DNA of 64,000 bases from Methylococcales bacterium (GTDB taxonomy: Bacteria; Pseudomonadota; Gammaproteobacteria; Methylococcales; Methylomonadaceae), in assembly GCA_026399095.1 (NCBI GenBank), contig JAPLRP010000020.1, positions 1-64,000 on the forward strand, given 5' to 3'. The position numbers and the translations under genes were made by a program. Positions within the stretch are counted from its first letter, which is position 1. Every line of letters starts with the position of its first letter. The notes under the pieces were generated by a model, which saw only the letters and a program-made list of their open reading frames with translations, was not told where the DNA came from and did not search any database. Shown here piece after piece: positions 55,648 through 64,000 of this stretch.

Positions 55648-55953
55648 TTAAATAGTGCCGTTTTCAATCACAGGTAAAACCCAATATTGGATACCGGAAC
55701 CGGAAAACTCTTGGCGTAGCTGCTCTAATAAAGCCGGCAATTCTGCTACCGGCACGTACATCTGAAAGCGTATACGTTTTTGACGACCGGTTACTTGCTC
55801 TGCCAACGACAAACCTTTGTTAATATGATGATGGGCATTAACCGGAAAACTGCTGAAACCATGATCTTCTTCAAACATCAATAGACAGTCAACCATCAGC
55901 TCTTCAAGACTGGGAGGGATGTTGAGGGTTACCAAATACTCTTTGCCACTCAT
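55648..55953 (-). CDS. DUF3240-like small protein linked to the RND operon
   Basis: 101 aa, 4-bp overlap with the RND gene; LNIPPSLEELMVDCLLMFEEDHGFSSFPVNAHHH. Confidence 0.7.
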   Translation of the reverse strand: MSGKEYLVTLNIPPSLEELMVDCLLMFEEDHGFSSFPVNAHHHINKGLSLAEQVTGRQKRIRFQMYVPVAELPALLEQLRQEFSGSGIQYWVLPVIENGTI

Positions 55954-58900
55954 TCTTTAATCTCCCCGGATACGCCGAATAATTTAAACAAAATAGGTAA
56001 TAAAAATAAGGTTAAAAAGGTAGACGACACCAAACCACCAATCACGACGATAGCTAAAGGGCGCTGAATTTCGGAACCGGGGCCGGTTGCAAACAATAAA
56101 GGAATCAAACCAAAAGCGGCAATACTGGCTGTCATTAATACGGGCCTTAAGCGACGTGAAGAACCCAACGTGACTACTTTAAACAAATCCATTCCCGTTG
56201 CTCTGAGCTGATTAAAATAACTGACCATAACCACGCCATTAAGGACGGCAATACCCAGTAAAGCTATAAAACCAACGGAAGCCGGTACCGACAAATATTC
56301 GCCGGAAAGCCATAAGGCAAACACACCACCGACCATTGCCAGCGGAATATTGGATAATACCAAGACGGCCTGACGAACTGAACCAAAGGTTGAAAATAGT
56401 AATAAAAAAATCAAACCCAAGGAAATAGGCACAACCAAGGACAAGGTTGCTGCAGCTCGTTGTTGGTTTTCAAATTGCCCTCCAAACTCAACGGTATAAC
56501 CGGTGGGTAATTTAACTTTTTCGGCTACTGCTTGGCGGGCTTCATCCACAAAGCCAACCAGATCACGATTCTGTACATTACTACGCACCACCACAAAGCG
56601 TTGACCACGCTCTCTGCCCACTGAAACCACTCCCTCTACCTTTTGAATTTTGGCAATGGCCGTTACCGGTACATGTGCACCATTTGGTAGGGTAATTTGC
56701 AAATTATCAAAATTAGCCGTATTGCTGCTACCCCTTAATATCAAAGGTGTACGCTTAACGCCTTCTTGAACAATACCCAAATTTAAGCCTTCAATCTGGG
56801 CGCGTAATAAGGTTTCAATACTGTCACTATCCAAGCCCAATCGCCCTGCGGCTAACTTATCTATCGTGAGTTGTAAAAACTGCATACCGCTATTTTGCTT
56901 GGCAAACACATCACTGGAACCGGTTATGTGTTTTAAAACTTCCGCTATTTCAGTGGCTTTTTCGTTTAAAACAGCGAGATCAGAGCCAAACAATTTAACG
57001 GCCACATCGCCACGTGTGCCTGTCAGCATTTCTGAAACCCGCATTTCAATCGGTTGGGTAAAGCCAAAAGCAATCCCCGGTGTTCCAGCCATGACTTCAC
57101 GAATCGCTTCAATAAGCGCGTCTTTACTCGCCATACGCCATTGGTCTTTAGGTTTTAATACTAAAAATGTATCGGTTTCATTTAAGCCCATCGGATCGAG
57201 CCCTAGCTCATCCGAACCCACTCTGGATACAATAGTTGCAATTTCGGGCACTTGTTTTAGTAGATTTTTTTGCACTTGCCCATCCAGGACAACTGATTGA
57301 TCAAGGGTGATGGAGGGCAGTTTTTCCAACTGAATGATGATGTCACCTTCATCCATGGTGGGCATAAACGTGCTGCCAATTTGGGTAAATACAACAATCG
57401 TTACCGCTAATAAAGAGCCTGCACCTATAAAGACTTTTTTACTGTTAGCCAAACACCATAACAACGCCGGCTGATAAGCTTTTTGTAACTGCCGAGGTAA
57501 CCATGGTTCTTCATGTGAGACTTCTTTTAGCAAGTAAGAAGCAATAACCGGAATAGCCGTCAAAGACAACACAAGAGAACCGCTGAGTGCAAAAACGATG
57601 GTCAAGGCGACGGGCGTAAACAATTTACCTTCCAGTCCTTGTAAGGTCAGTAAGGGTAGAAATACGATAATAATAATTAAAATACCTGACGTTACCGGCC
57701 CCGCTACTTCACAAGTTGCTCTGTAAATAACATGTAAACGCGGTAAACGCTGGGCTTTTTCGACATGAGCCAAATGGGTAATTAAATTTTCAACGACCAC
57801 GACCGCCGCATCAACCAACATACCAATGGCAATAGCCAAACCACCCAAACTCATCAGGTTGGCGGACATACCCATATAGTTCATTAATATGAAAGTAAAC
57901 AAAGCAGCCAGTGGTAATGCCAGCGCAACAACCAAAGCTGCCCGTAAATTGCCCAAAAACAAAATCAGCAACACAACCACTAAAGCAATCGCTTCCAATA
58001 AGGCATGTAAAACCGTTTCTACAGCCTTATCAACCAAATTACCGCGATTGTAAAATACTTTAGCTTCAACGCCTTTGGGGAAACCTTGGCTAATTTGAGC
58101 CAATTTCTTCTCAATGCCATTAATCGTTTGTCTTGCATTAGCGCCTCGCAAACTAAGCACCAGTCCGGTAACGGCTTCACCTTCGCCATTTTTGCTCACT
58201 GCGCCATAACGCGTTAACGCACCAATTTTAACTTCGGCAACATCTCCTACGGTAATAGGTATATCGTTTTTACTTTCTACAACGATAGTGCTCACATCAG
58301 CCAAGGTCTTAATTCGGCCTTCAGCTCTTACAATCAAAGCTTCTTCGCCATCAGTTAAGCGACCGGCGCCGTCATTACGATTGTTTTTTTCCAAGGCTTG
58401 CATAAGTTTTTCTATGCTGATGCCTCTGGCAGCCAAGCGAATATTATCAGGGATCACCTCAAAGCTTCTAACGACGCCGCCCAGTGAGTTAACATCAGCA
58501 ACGCCTGAAACCGTTCGCAAGGCCGGACGAATAACCCAATCCAATAAATCACGACGTTCCATTAAACTTAAATCACCCCCTTCTATGGTAAACATAAACA
58601 GTTCACCTAAAGGGGTCGTCATAGGCGCCATGCCACCTTCGACACCAGCGGGCAAGTTGCCCCAGATGGTTGTTAAGCGTTCAGCAACCTGTTGTCTGGC
58701 CCAAAAAATATCGGTGCCTTCTGCAAAATCAACGGTAATATCCGTTAAGGCATATTTGGCAATGGAACGTAGCATCGTTTGATGAGGAATCCCCAATAAC
58801 TCTACTTCTATACGTGCTGTTATTCTGGCCTCAACCTCTTCGGGTGTCATACCCGGTGCTTTAACAATAATTTTTACCTGAGTCGGTGAAACTTCGGGAA

Positions 58901-59012
58901 AAGCATCAATAGGAATATGGGTAAAGGCGTAATAGCCACCTCCCGACAATAGTAGTACGACTATCATCATCAGTAGCCGCTGACTCAGTGCAAAGCGAAT
59001 CAGGCTAGCCAT
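55950..59012 (-). CDS. Heavy-metal efflux RND pump (CusA/CzcA family)
   Basis: 1020 aa RND; ALSQRLLMMIVVLLLSGGGYYAFTHIPIDAFPEVSPTQVKI, AIAIGMLVDAAVVVVENL, FMPTMDEGDIIIQ. Confidence 0.95.
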   Translation of the reverse strand: MASLIRFALSQRLLMMIVVLLLSGGGYYAFTHIPIDAFPEVSPTQVKIIVKAPGMTPEEVEARITARIEVELLGIPHQTMLRSIAKYALTDITVDFAEGTDIFWARQQVAERLTTIWGNLPAGVEGGMAPMTTPLGELFMFTIEGGDLSLMERRDLLDWVIRPALRTVSGVADVNSLGGVVRSFEVIPDNIRLAARGISIEKLMQALEKNNRNDGAGRLTDGEEALIVRAEGRIKTLADVSTIVVESKNDIPITVGDVAEVKIGALTRYGAVSKNGEGEAVTGLVLSLRGANARQTINGIEKKLAQISQGFPKGVEAKVFYNRGNLVDKAVETVLHALLEAIALVVVLLILFLGNLRAALVVALALPLAALFTFILMNYMGMSANLMSLGGLAIAIGMLVDAAVVVVENLITHLAHVEKAQRLPRLHVIYRATCEVAGPVTSGILIIIIVFLPLLTLQGLEGKLFTPVALTIVFALSGSLVLSLTAIPVIASYLLKEVSHEEPWLPRQLQKAYQPALLWCLANSKKVFIGAGSLLAVTIVVFTQIGSTFMPTMDEGDIIIQLEKLPSITLDQSVVLDGQVQKNLLKQVPEIATIVSRVGSDELGLDPMGLNETDTFLVLKPKDQWRMASKDALIEAIREVMAGTPGIAFGFTQPIEMRVSEMLTGTRGDVAVKLFGSDLAVLNEKATEIAEVLKHITGSSDVFAKQNSGMQFLQLTIDKLAAGRLGLDSDSIETLLRAQIEGLNLGIVQEGVKRTPLILRGSSNTANFDNLQITLPNGAHVPVTAIAKIQKVEGVVSVGRERGQRFVVVRSNVQNRDLVGFVDEARQAVAEKVKLPTGYTVEFGGQFENQQRAAATLSLVVPISLGLIFLLLFSTFGSVRQAVLVLSNIPLAMVGGVFALWLSGEYLSVPASVGFIALLGIAVLNGVVMVSYFNQLRATGMDLFKVVTLGSSRRLRPVLMTASIAAFGLIPLLFATGPGSEIQRPLAIVVIGGLVSSTFLTLFLLPILFKLFGVSGEIKE

Positions 59013-60115
59013 TATTCAGCACTCCCCAATCCTAACCACTTGGCCTTGAGTGCAACCGTACCTTTTATAGCAAGTTCTTCATCGCCAGTCAGCGTACCAT
59101 TAATAACGGCTTCATCGCCTTGTTTACCAACCACAGTTACCGGACTAATATTAAAGCCATCCTTATTGCGAATAAAAATAAATGATTTGCCTTCATGCTG
59201 GACGATTGCGGTATTAGGTACTTTATAGCCGTCATCTATGAGCTTAATAATTTGGGCATTAATTGTTTGTCCTGCACGAACATAGGATTGATTTCCACTG
59301 ATCAAGGCTCGCACGAGTAATGTTTGATTTGCGGAATTAACGCTTTGGCCGACTAAAATTATTTGTGCAGTGATTGGGGTATTTTCAACCAAGACTTGAT
59401 CGCCCACTTTGACCTCACCTAAACGCTCGGGTGGAACATTGATTTCCAACCAAAGTTCGTCAAGATTGGCAATACGATATAAAGGTGCCAACATATCAAC
59501 TCGTTCGCCAGCGGCTACCATTCTTTCTATCACAATACCCGAGATAGGAGCGTGTATATTTAATAATCCACTTAATTGTCTGGTTTTACTCAAATGCTCA
59601 AGTTCGCCACTTGTGACGCCTGCTAATTCCAAAAGCTGTTTTTGCTCATTAACTGCTGAAAGAAAAGCATTATATTGGCTTTGAGTTTCTTGCCATCGCC
59701 TTTCAGCTATAATCCCTTCAGCAATCAATTTTTTATCCCGTTGATAACTAAATGATCCCAACTGCAACTCGTTAAGTGCTTTAAGGTATAACCTTTGCAT
59801 AGACAATAAATCAGGACTGTTTAGCTGAGCTAACACTTCACCTTTTTTAACCTTATCACCTCTGACAGCAATCAGTTTATTTATAATACCGACCTGAGAT
59901 GCACTAACAATATATTCATGGTTTGCAGGAATCGTTATTTTAGCGGGTGCCGTTAACACGGGCATTTGTTTAACCGCCTCAAGCTTACCAAGAGTTATTC
60001 CTAAATTATTTAAATAATCTTTCGATAGTTGAATAGACTCTGCCGCTAACGTTATGGAAGAGCTAAATACCAACCCTATAAGATTTAGTATTAAAAAATG
60101 GCGAGATACTCTCAT
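59012..60115 (-). CDS. RND periplasmic adaptor (CzcB/CusB-like)
   Basis: Signal peptide, biotinyl-lipoyl-like and hairpin regions; operon with RND pump. Confidence 0.92.
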   Translation of the reverse strand: MRVSRHFLILNLIGLVFSSSITLAAESIQLSKDYLNNLGITLGKLEAVKQMPVLTAPAKITIPANHEYIVSASQVGIINKLIAVRGDKVKKGEVLAQLNSPDLLSMQRLYLKALNELQLGSFSYQRDKKLIAEGIIAERRWQETQSQYNAFLSAVNEQKQLLELAGVTSGELEHLSKTRQLSGLLNIHAPISGIVIERMVAAGERVDMLAPLYRIANLDELWLEINVPPERLGEVKVGDQVLVENTPITAQIILVGQSVNSANQTLLVRALISGNQSYVRAGQTINAQIIKLIDDGYKVPNTAIVQHEGKSFIFIRNKDGFNISPVTVVGKQGDEAVINGTLTGDEELAIKGTVALKAKWLGLGSAE

Positions 60116-61422
60116 GGCATAACTCCTACTGCATGATTATAAAATGCAATATCTCGCTTCATTATTACTGCACGCTCTTTGGCGTAAAGTACGGCTTGCT
60201 GAGTTTGCGACTGAATTTTCAATAAATCCATCAAGCCGATCTCCCCTACAGAAAAAGAAAGCTGAGTCATCTTTAATAATTTTTCAGAAACATTTTGACG
60301 TTCATTGGCATTTTCCAGCTCAACTTCATTGACTTCCATATTATGTTCCGCTTCATGATGTGCCTGCTCTAACTCTCGGTAAAGCATTTCCCGTTGAGAC
60401 ATTAAACCAGTTACTTCGACATTTAAAGCAGCAATTTGTGGTTGCGCATGAGCACTACCACCAAAAGGAATAACGACACCTACATTAAAAAACTCTGCAT
60501 GATTACTCCGATAATCAATACCTTCATCACTTAATATGCCGGCAACAACATTGGTTTGACCTGAACCTACGGCTTTAACAGCAATAAGCTCAGCCTGTTT
60601 ACGATCAATCTGACTATTAATAGCAATTAGATTTGGGTGATTTTGCCCTAGCTCTTTTATACCCACCAACTTTTCTTCATGAAAAGTGGGTACTTTTCCC
60701 ATTCTGGTAATGGATGTATAACGCTTATGCGTATGCATTAATTCTGCCTCTGCCAATATAAGAACGGATTGTTTTTGCAAAAATTCAGTTTGTGCCAATA
60801 ATTCATCCGCTACAGGTAAATCGCCTACTTCAACACGCCGTTTAATGGTGTCTAATAATTGCTTGGCTGTTTCCCTTTCTTCTCTTGCCTGTTCAAAACG
60901 AATTCTTGCCAAGGCCATATTCCATATAGCCTCTCTAACCAATCCGGCAACTCTTAACTTAATAGCTACAGCCTGTAATCCCGCATATTTTTCAGCCTCT
61001 TTAGCGAGATTCTCTTGTGCATCTCTCTGACCTATGTTCCATAAGGGAACCATTAAGTTGGCAGTCGCATAATTCAACCTAAAAGTAGCTATTGACTGAT
61101 AACCAATTGCTATTTGTGATGAACCTGCCGTCCAGCTTTTGCTGCGTTCGGAAATAGCAGCTGCCTCTTCTTCCATCGAAGTAATCAAAGCAATATCTGG
61201 ATGTGTTTCCATAGTCAGATCAACTACTTTAGATAAGGTTAAGGTCTTATCTATTTCGAGAGGGTCATGATGATTGACCATAGACGTTGTACTTTCAAGC
61301 GCCCAAGTAGCCACTTGAGCGTAAGCAGGCGTAACAATAAACTGATAAATTGCTAAAAAGCACACAATACAATTGAGCAAGAGTCTGCACATATATAGCC
61401 TGGTGCTATTCAAAAATGACAT
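60112..61422 (-). CDS. TolC-family outer-membrane efflux protein (CzcC-like)
   Basis: Signal peptide, TolC-like helical repeats; operon overlap with the adaptor gene. Confidence 0.9.
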   Translation of the reverse strand: MSFLNSTRLYMCRLLLNCIVCFLAIYQFIVTPAYAQVATWALESTTSMVNHHDPLEIDKTLTLSKVVDLTMETHPDIALITSMEEEAAAISERSKSWTAGSSQIAIGYQSIATFRLNYATANLMVPLWNIGQRDAQENLAKEAEKYAGLQAVAIKLRVAGLVREAIWNMALARIRFEQAREERETAKQLLDTIKRRVEVGDLPVADELLAQTEFLQKQSVLILAEAELMHTHKRYTSITRMGKVPTFHEEKLVGIKELGQNHPNLIAINSQIDRKQAELIAVKAVGSGQTNVVAGILSDEGIDYRSNHAEFFNVGVVIPFGGSAHAQPQIAALNVEVTGLMSQREMLYRELEQAHHEAEHNMEVNEVELENANERQNVSEKLLKMTQLSFSVGEIGLMDLLKIQSQTQQAVLYAKERAVIMKRDIAFYNHAVGVMP

Positions 61423-61522
61423 AAGGTAAACTCAATGCGGATTAACCGCTTTATAAGATAGAGGGTAAAAATCTGGAATGCTTAAACAATGCACTTATCT
61501 CGACTTAAAAAACGAACTAAAC

Positions 61523-61927
61523 TTATTGCGAAGGAGGCGCTCGCGGAGAGTTTTCTTGAATCAATGCCGTATCAACAAACTGCTTTTGCTGCTGAGAAAC
61601 ATTAACATCAAATCTGAAGATTTGAGCGTTTAATGCGATTAAGCTTTGATGAATAAAATAGTGACCATCATTATTATCCAGAGGGTTGATATGATATTGC
61701 TTGCCCCCCATATCAATGGCAACCATCATACCCTGTGTAGCATCATTGTGTTTTAAAGCTTTCAACTGGACAATGAACTTATTTTGCTTGGCTTCGTAGT
61801 GTTCAAGTCCTGGAATATGCAACCCGGGCTTTAAGAATTGCTCTCCCGTATGCGCATGAACCAACGGTATAAAGAGTTGCAAGATTGTAAGAAAAATAAC
61901 CAGGTATCTGCGAAGTGTTAAAAACAT
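61523..61927 (-). CDS. Hypothetical exported protein
   Basis: 134 aa, N-term hydrophobic signal (LVIFLTILQLFIPLVHA), first gene ahead of the RND operon on the same strand. Confidence 0.6.
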   Translation of the reverse strand: MFLTLRRYLVIFLTILQLFIPLVHAHTGEQFLKPGLHIPGLEHYEAKQNKFIVQLKALKHNDATQGMMVAIDMGGKQYHINPLDNNDGHYFIHQSLIALNAQIFRFDVNVSQQQKQFVDTALIQENSPRAPPSQ

Positions 61928-62097
61928 AAGGACAATGCTATATTAATGATTAAAGAATTAACGACTTGGCTACCAATTTTTGATATTGGGTTAATTATAA
62001 GCTTAAAAGTTAACTGAACCTGAAAATTCTACCTGAAGCTTATTTTTACCACAAAGCAGCAGGACAACACATAACTTTATTTAACCATTAAATTATT

Positions 62098-63027
62098 ATG
62101 AATAAATATACCAGTATTATTGCTCTCTTTTTAATAGCCTTATCTATAAATCTGAGCGTTATTTCCGAAGCGGATGCGAAACGTTTCGGTAGCGGTGGTT
62201 CTTTTGGCGGGCGCTCTTCTTATAGTGCTCCCTATAAACGTTCAGTAATTCCACCGACTCGTTCAGCTAACCAACAACAAGCAAGCGCTCAAAACCAGAC
62301 GGCTAGGCAAGGCATGGCCAATCGAGGGGGTTTAATGGGAATGTTGGGTGGTTTGGCCTTGGGAGGATTATTAGGCTCGCTATTCTTTGGTGGTGCTTTC
62401 GAAAACTTTAATTTTATGGATATTCTGGTTTTAGGAGGAATTGTCTTTTTACTTTATAAGTTATTTGCCGCCAAACGTGGCAATGTTCAACAACCCGTTT
62501 ACAACCATACCAGCCAGAATTTTGAACCATCACAAGGCCCCCAAAACAATCCAGCCGGGTTTAATACCGATGTTTTATTCAACAAAGGCAAATCATCTTC
62601 ATCTCAACCTGTCTTTTCAGCCAATGCTGACTTGAACGATAAGCTTATTGTTCCTGAAAGTTTTGATCAACAAATCTTCTTATCTGGAGCTAAAAAAGCT
62701 TTTACTATTCTGCAAAAAGCGTGGGATGATCGAGACCTGGCTGAAATAAGAGGTTTATCAACAGATAAGGTGTTCGCTGAAATTCAGGAACAAATTAAAG
62801 CATCAACGACTGGAAACCACACCGACATACTTAAGCTTGAAGCAGAACTATTGGAAGTGAGAGAAATAGGTTCAGAACTTGAGGCAACCGTGTTGTTTGA
62901 CTCAATTATGCGCGAAGATATCAACGCTCAAACTGAACAAGTTCGAGAAATATGGCATTTTGTTAAACCCAAAAGCAACCTCCAATCCAAATGGCTTTTG
63001 GATGGCATTCAGCAATTGGAAGATTAA
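62098..63027 (+). CDS. Tim44-like domain membrane protein
   Basis: Signal peptide, RFGSGGSFGGRSSY, Gly-rich TM (GLMGMLGGLALGGLLGSLFFGGAF), C-term Tim44/TIM-like domain. Confidence 0.88.
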   Translation: MNKYTSIIALFLIALSINLSVISEADAKRFGSGGSFGGRSSYSAPYKRSVIPPTRSANQQQASAQNQTARQGMANRGGLMGMLGGLALGGLLGSLFFGGAFENFNFMDILVLGGIVFLLYKLFAAKRGNVQQPVYNHTSQNFEPSQGPQNNPAGFNTDVLFNKGKSSSSQPVFSANADLNDKLIVPESFDQQIFLSGAKKAFTILQKAWDDRDLAEIRGLSTDKVFAEIQEQIKASTTGNHTDILKLEAELLEVREIGSELEATVLFDSIMREDINAQTEQVREIWHFVKPKSNLQSKWLLDGIQQLED

Positions 63028-63391
63028 AGCCTGTTCTTGCAAAACTCAATACTCATAGCTTTTGTTAGTAACAATCAGCTGGTCCTTATCATTCATAATG
63101 GATCAGCATTTATTAGCCCTCTAATTCAATCTATTACTACTTCACAAAAAGTTGTAATGAACCCCGCCAATTGGTTCTTATAAACCTAATCCTTAACATC
63201 ATCACAATAAAGCCTCAATAAAATAATCATAACACATTGAATAATATTGATTATGTATTCTGGCACAGAAATAGCTTATATTACATCTAGTACATTATAA
63301 ATAAGCTACATTAAACTATAATAACCCAAGACATATAGCTCTGTGCTATGTTCAAATGAATTACTTTCTCTAAGAGAATATATCTATTTTT

Positions 63392-63595
63392 ATGGGCAAT
63401 AACTACTTGAAAGCCCCCTCTTTGAGCTATAAAAAGTACTATTTTTTAGCCTTAGTTTTCTTATTTGCAGCACTTTTATTTTTAGCTTATAGTATCGAAT
63501 CAATATTATATTGTATGGTTAAAAGAATTTACCCCCCTCAATTCCAAACTAAAAAATATCAGACCTTTATGCCAAGCCTAGCAAATAAACACTAA
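63392..63595 (+). CDS. Hypothetical small membrane protein
   Basis: 67 aa with one TM segment (YYFLALVFLFAALLFLAYSI). Confidence 0.4.
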   Translation: MGNNYLKAPSLSYKKYYFLALVFLFAALLFLAYSIESILYCMVKRIYPPQFQTKKYQTFMPSLANKH

Positions 63596-63643
63596 TGTCA
63601 TTTAAAAACAAAAACACATTTACTTTAACAATCGCCAGAATTT

Positions 63644-64000
63644 ATGCCCACTCATTCATTTAAATCAACTGCATTTACGTTGTTAATAAGCTTAATCATA
63701 GCTTTTGATGCTTATGGACAAAATCAAACGCTGTCTATTGATGAGGTATTATCTTTTTTTTATCAGCGCAATCTTGATCTGATTGCCGCCCAATACAATA
63801 TTGACCAATCTTTTGCCGAAGCCGTGATTGCTGCAGCAATACCCAATCCAACTGTTAATATTCAGATTGGCGAACTTAGTAACAACAATCTCAACAAAGG
63901 CTCCAGCGCAAGCGGTTGTAATCATAATGCCAACGTTTCCTGCGGTGCTTCAGAATATTATTCTTTCAGTCAATTGATTGAAGTGGCCGGTAAGAGAGGT
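63644..64000 (+). CDS. TolC-family outer-membrane efflux protein, N-terminal part (cut by window end)
   Basis: ATG at 63644: MPTHSFKSTAFTLLISLIIAFDAYGQNQTLSIDEVLSFFYQRNLDLIAAQYNIDQSFAEAVIAAAIPNPTVNIQIGEL... Confidence 0.82.
   Translation, partial: MPTHSFKSTAFTLLISLIIAFDAYGQNQTLSIDEVLSFFYQRNLDLIAAQYNIDQSFAEAVIAAAIPNPTVNIQIGELSNNNLNKGSSASGCNHNANVSCGASEYYSFSQLIEVAGKRG

Noticed and set aside
56866-57300. 144-aa plus-strand ORF over the RND gene
   Set aside because: Antisense to the conserved RND pump; low-complexity Ser-rich translation typical of shadow frames.
58288-58782. 164-aa plus-strand ORF over the RND gene
   Set aside because: As above; no start context and no family resemblance.

Overview
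This 64 kb window looks like a gammaproteobacterial chromosome, and the gene content suggests a methanotroph-like lineage (inference only). Most of it is core metabolism and cell envelope: tadA(partial)-guaA-guaB, sspAB, petABC, hisC-hisD-hisG-murA, an mla lipid-transport operon without mlaC, and a complete dcw cluster from mraZ to ftsZ that includes a single-ORF MurB-Ddl fusion. rnpB lies just upstream of mraZ, with rsmI beyond it; yraN-diaA-dolP-like genes and nadC follow. A DUF4912/GH57 pair comes next, then an accessory stretch rich in toxin-antitoxin (TA) genes (about 52.1-55.0 kb), then an HME-RND metal-efflux operon; the start of a second TolC-family gene is cut off by the window end. 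The strongest unexplained signals are: (1) a cluster of TA modules in which two toxin genes are visibly damaged: a BrnT-like toxin with a frameshift at a T8 run and a MazF/PemK toxin with a nonsense codon and two frameshifts, the latter invisible to the ORF track; (2) two adjacent paralogous soluble histidine kinases, the second with the phosphoacceptor His replaced by Arg (CAC to CGC); (3) a 1236-aa fused Fe-S/flavin oxidoreductase with GltD-like and PyrK/NfnA-like parts; (4) the MurB-Ddl fusion; and (5) REP-like and long-stem palindromes next to accessory genes. I did not find convincing evidence for a wholly new defence system or a CRISPR array. All family assignments are from reading the translations, with no database search.
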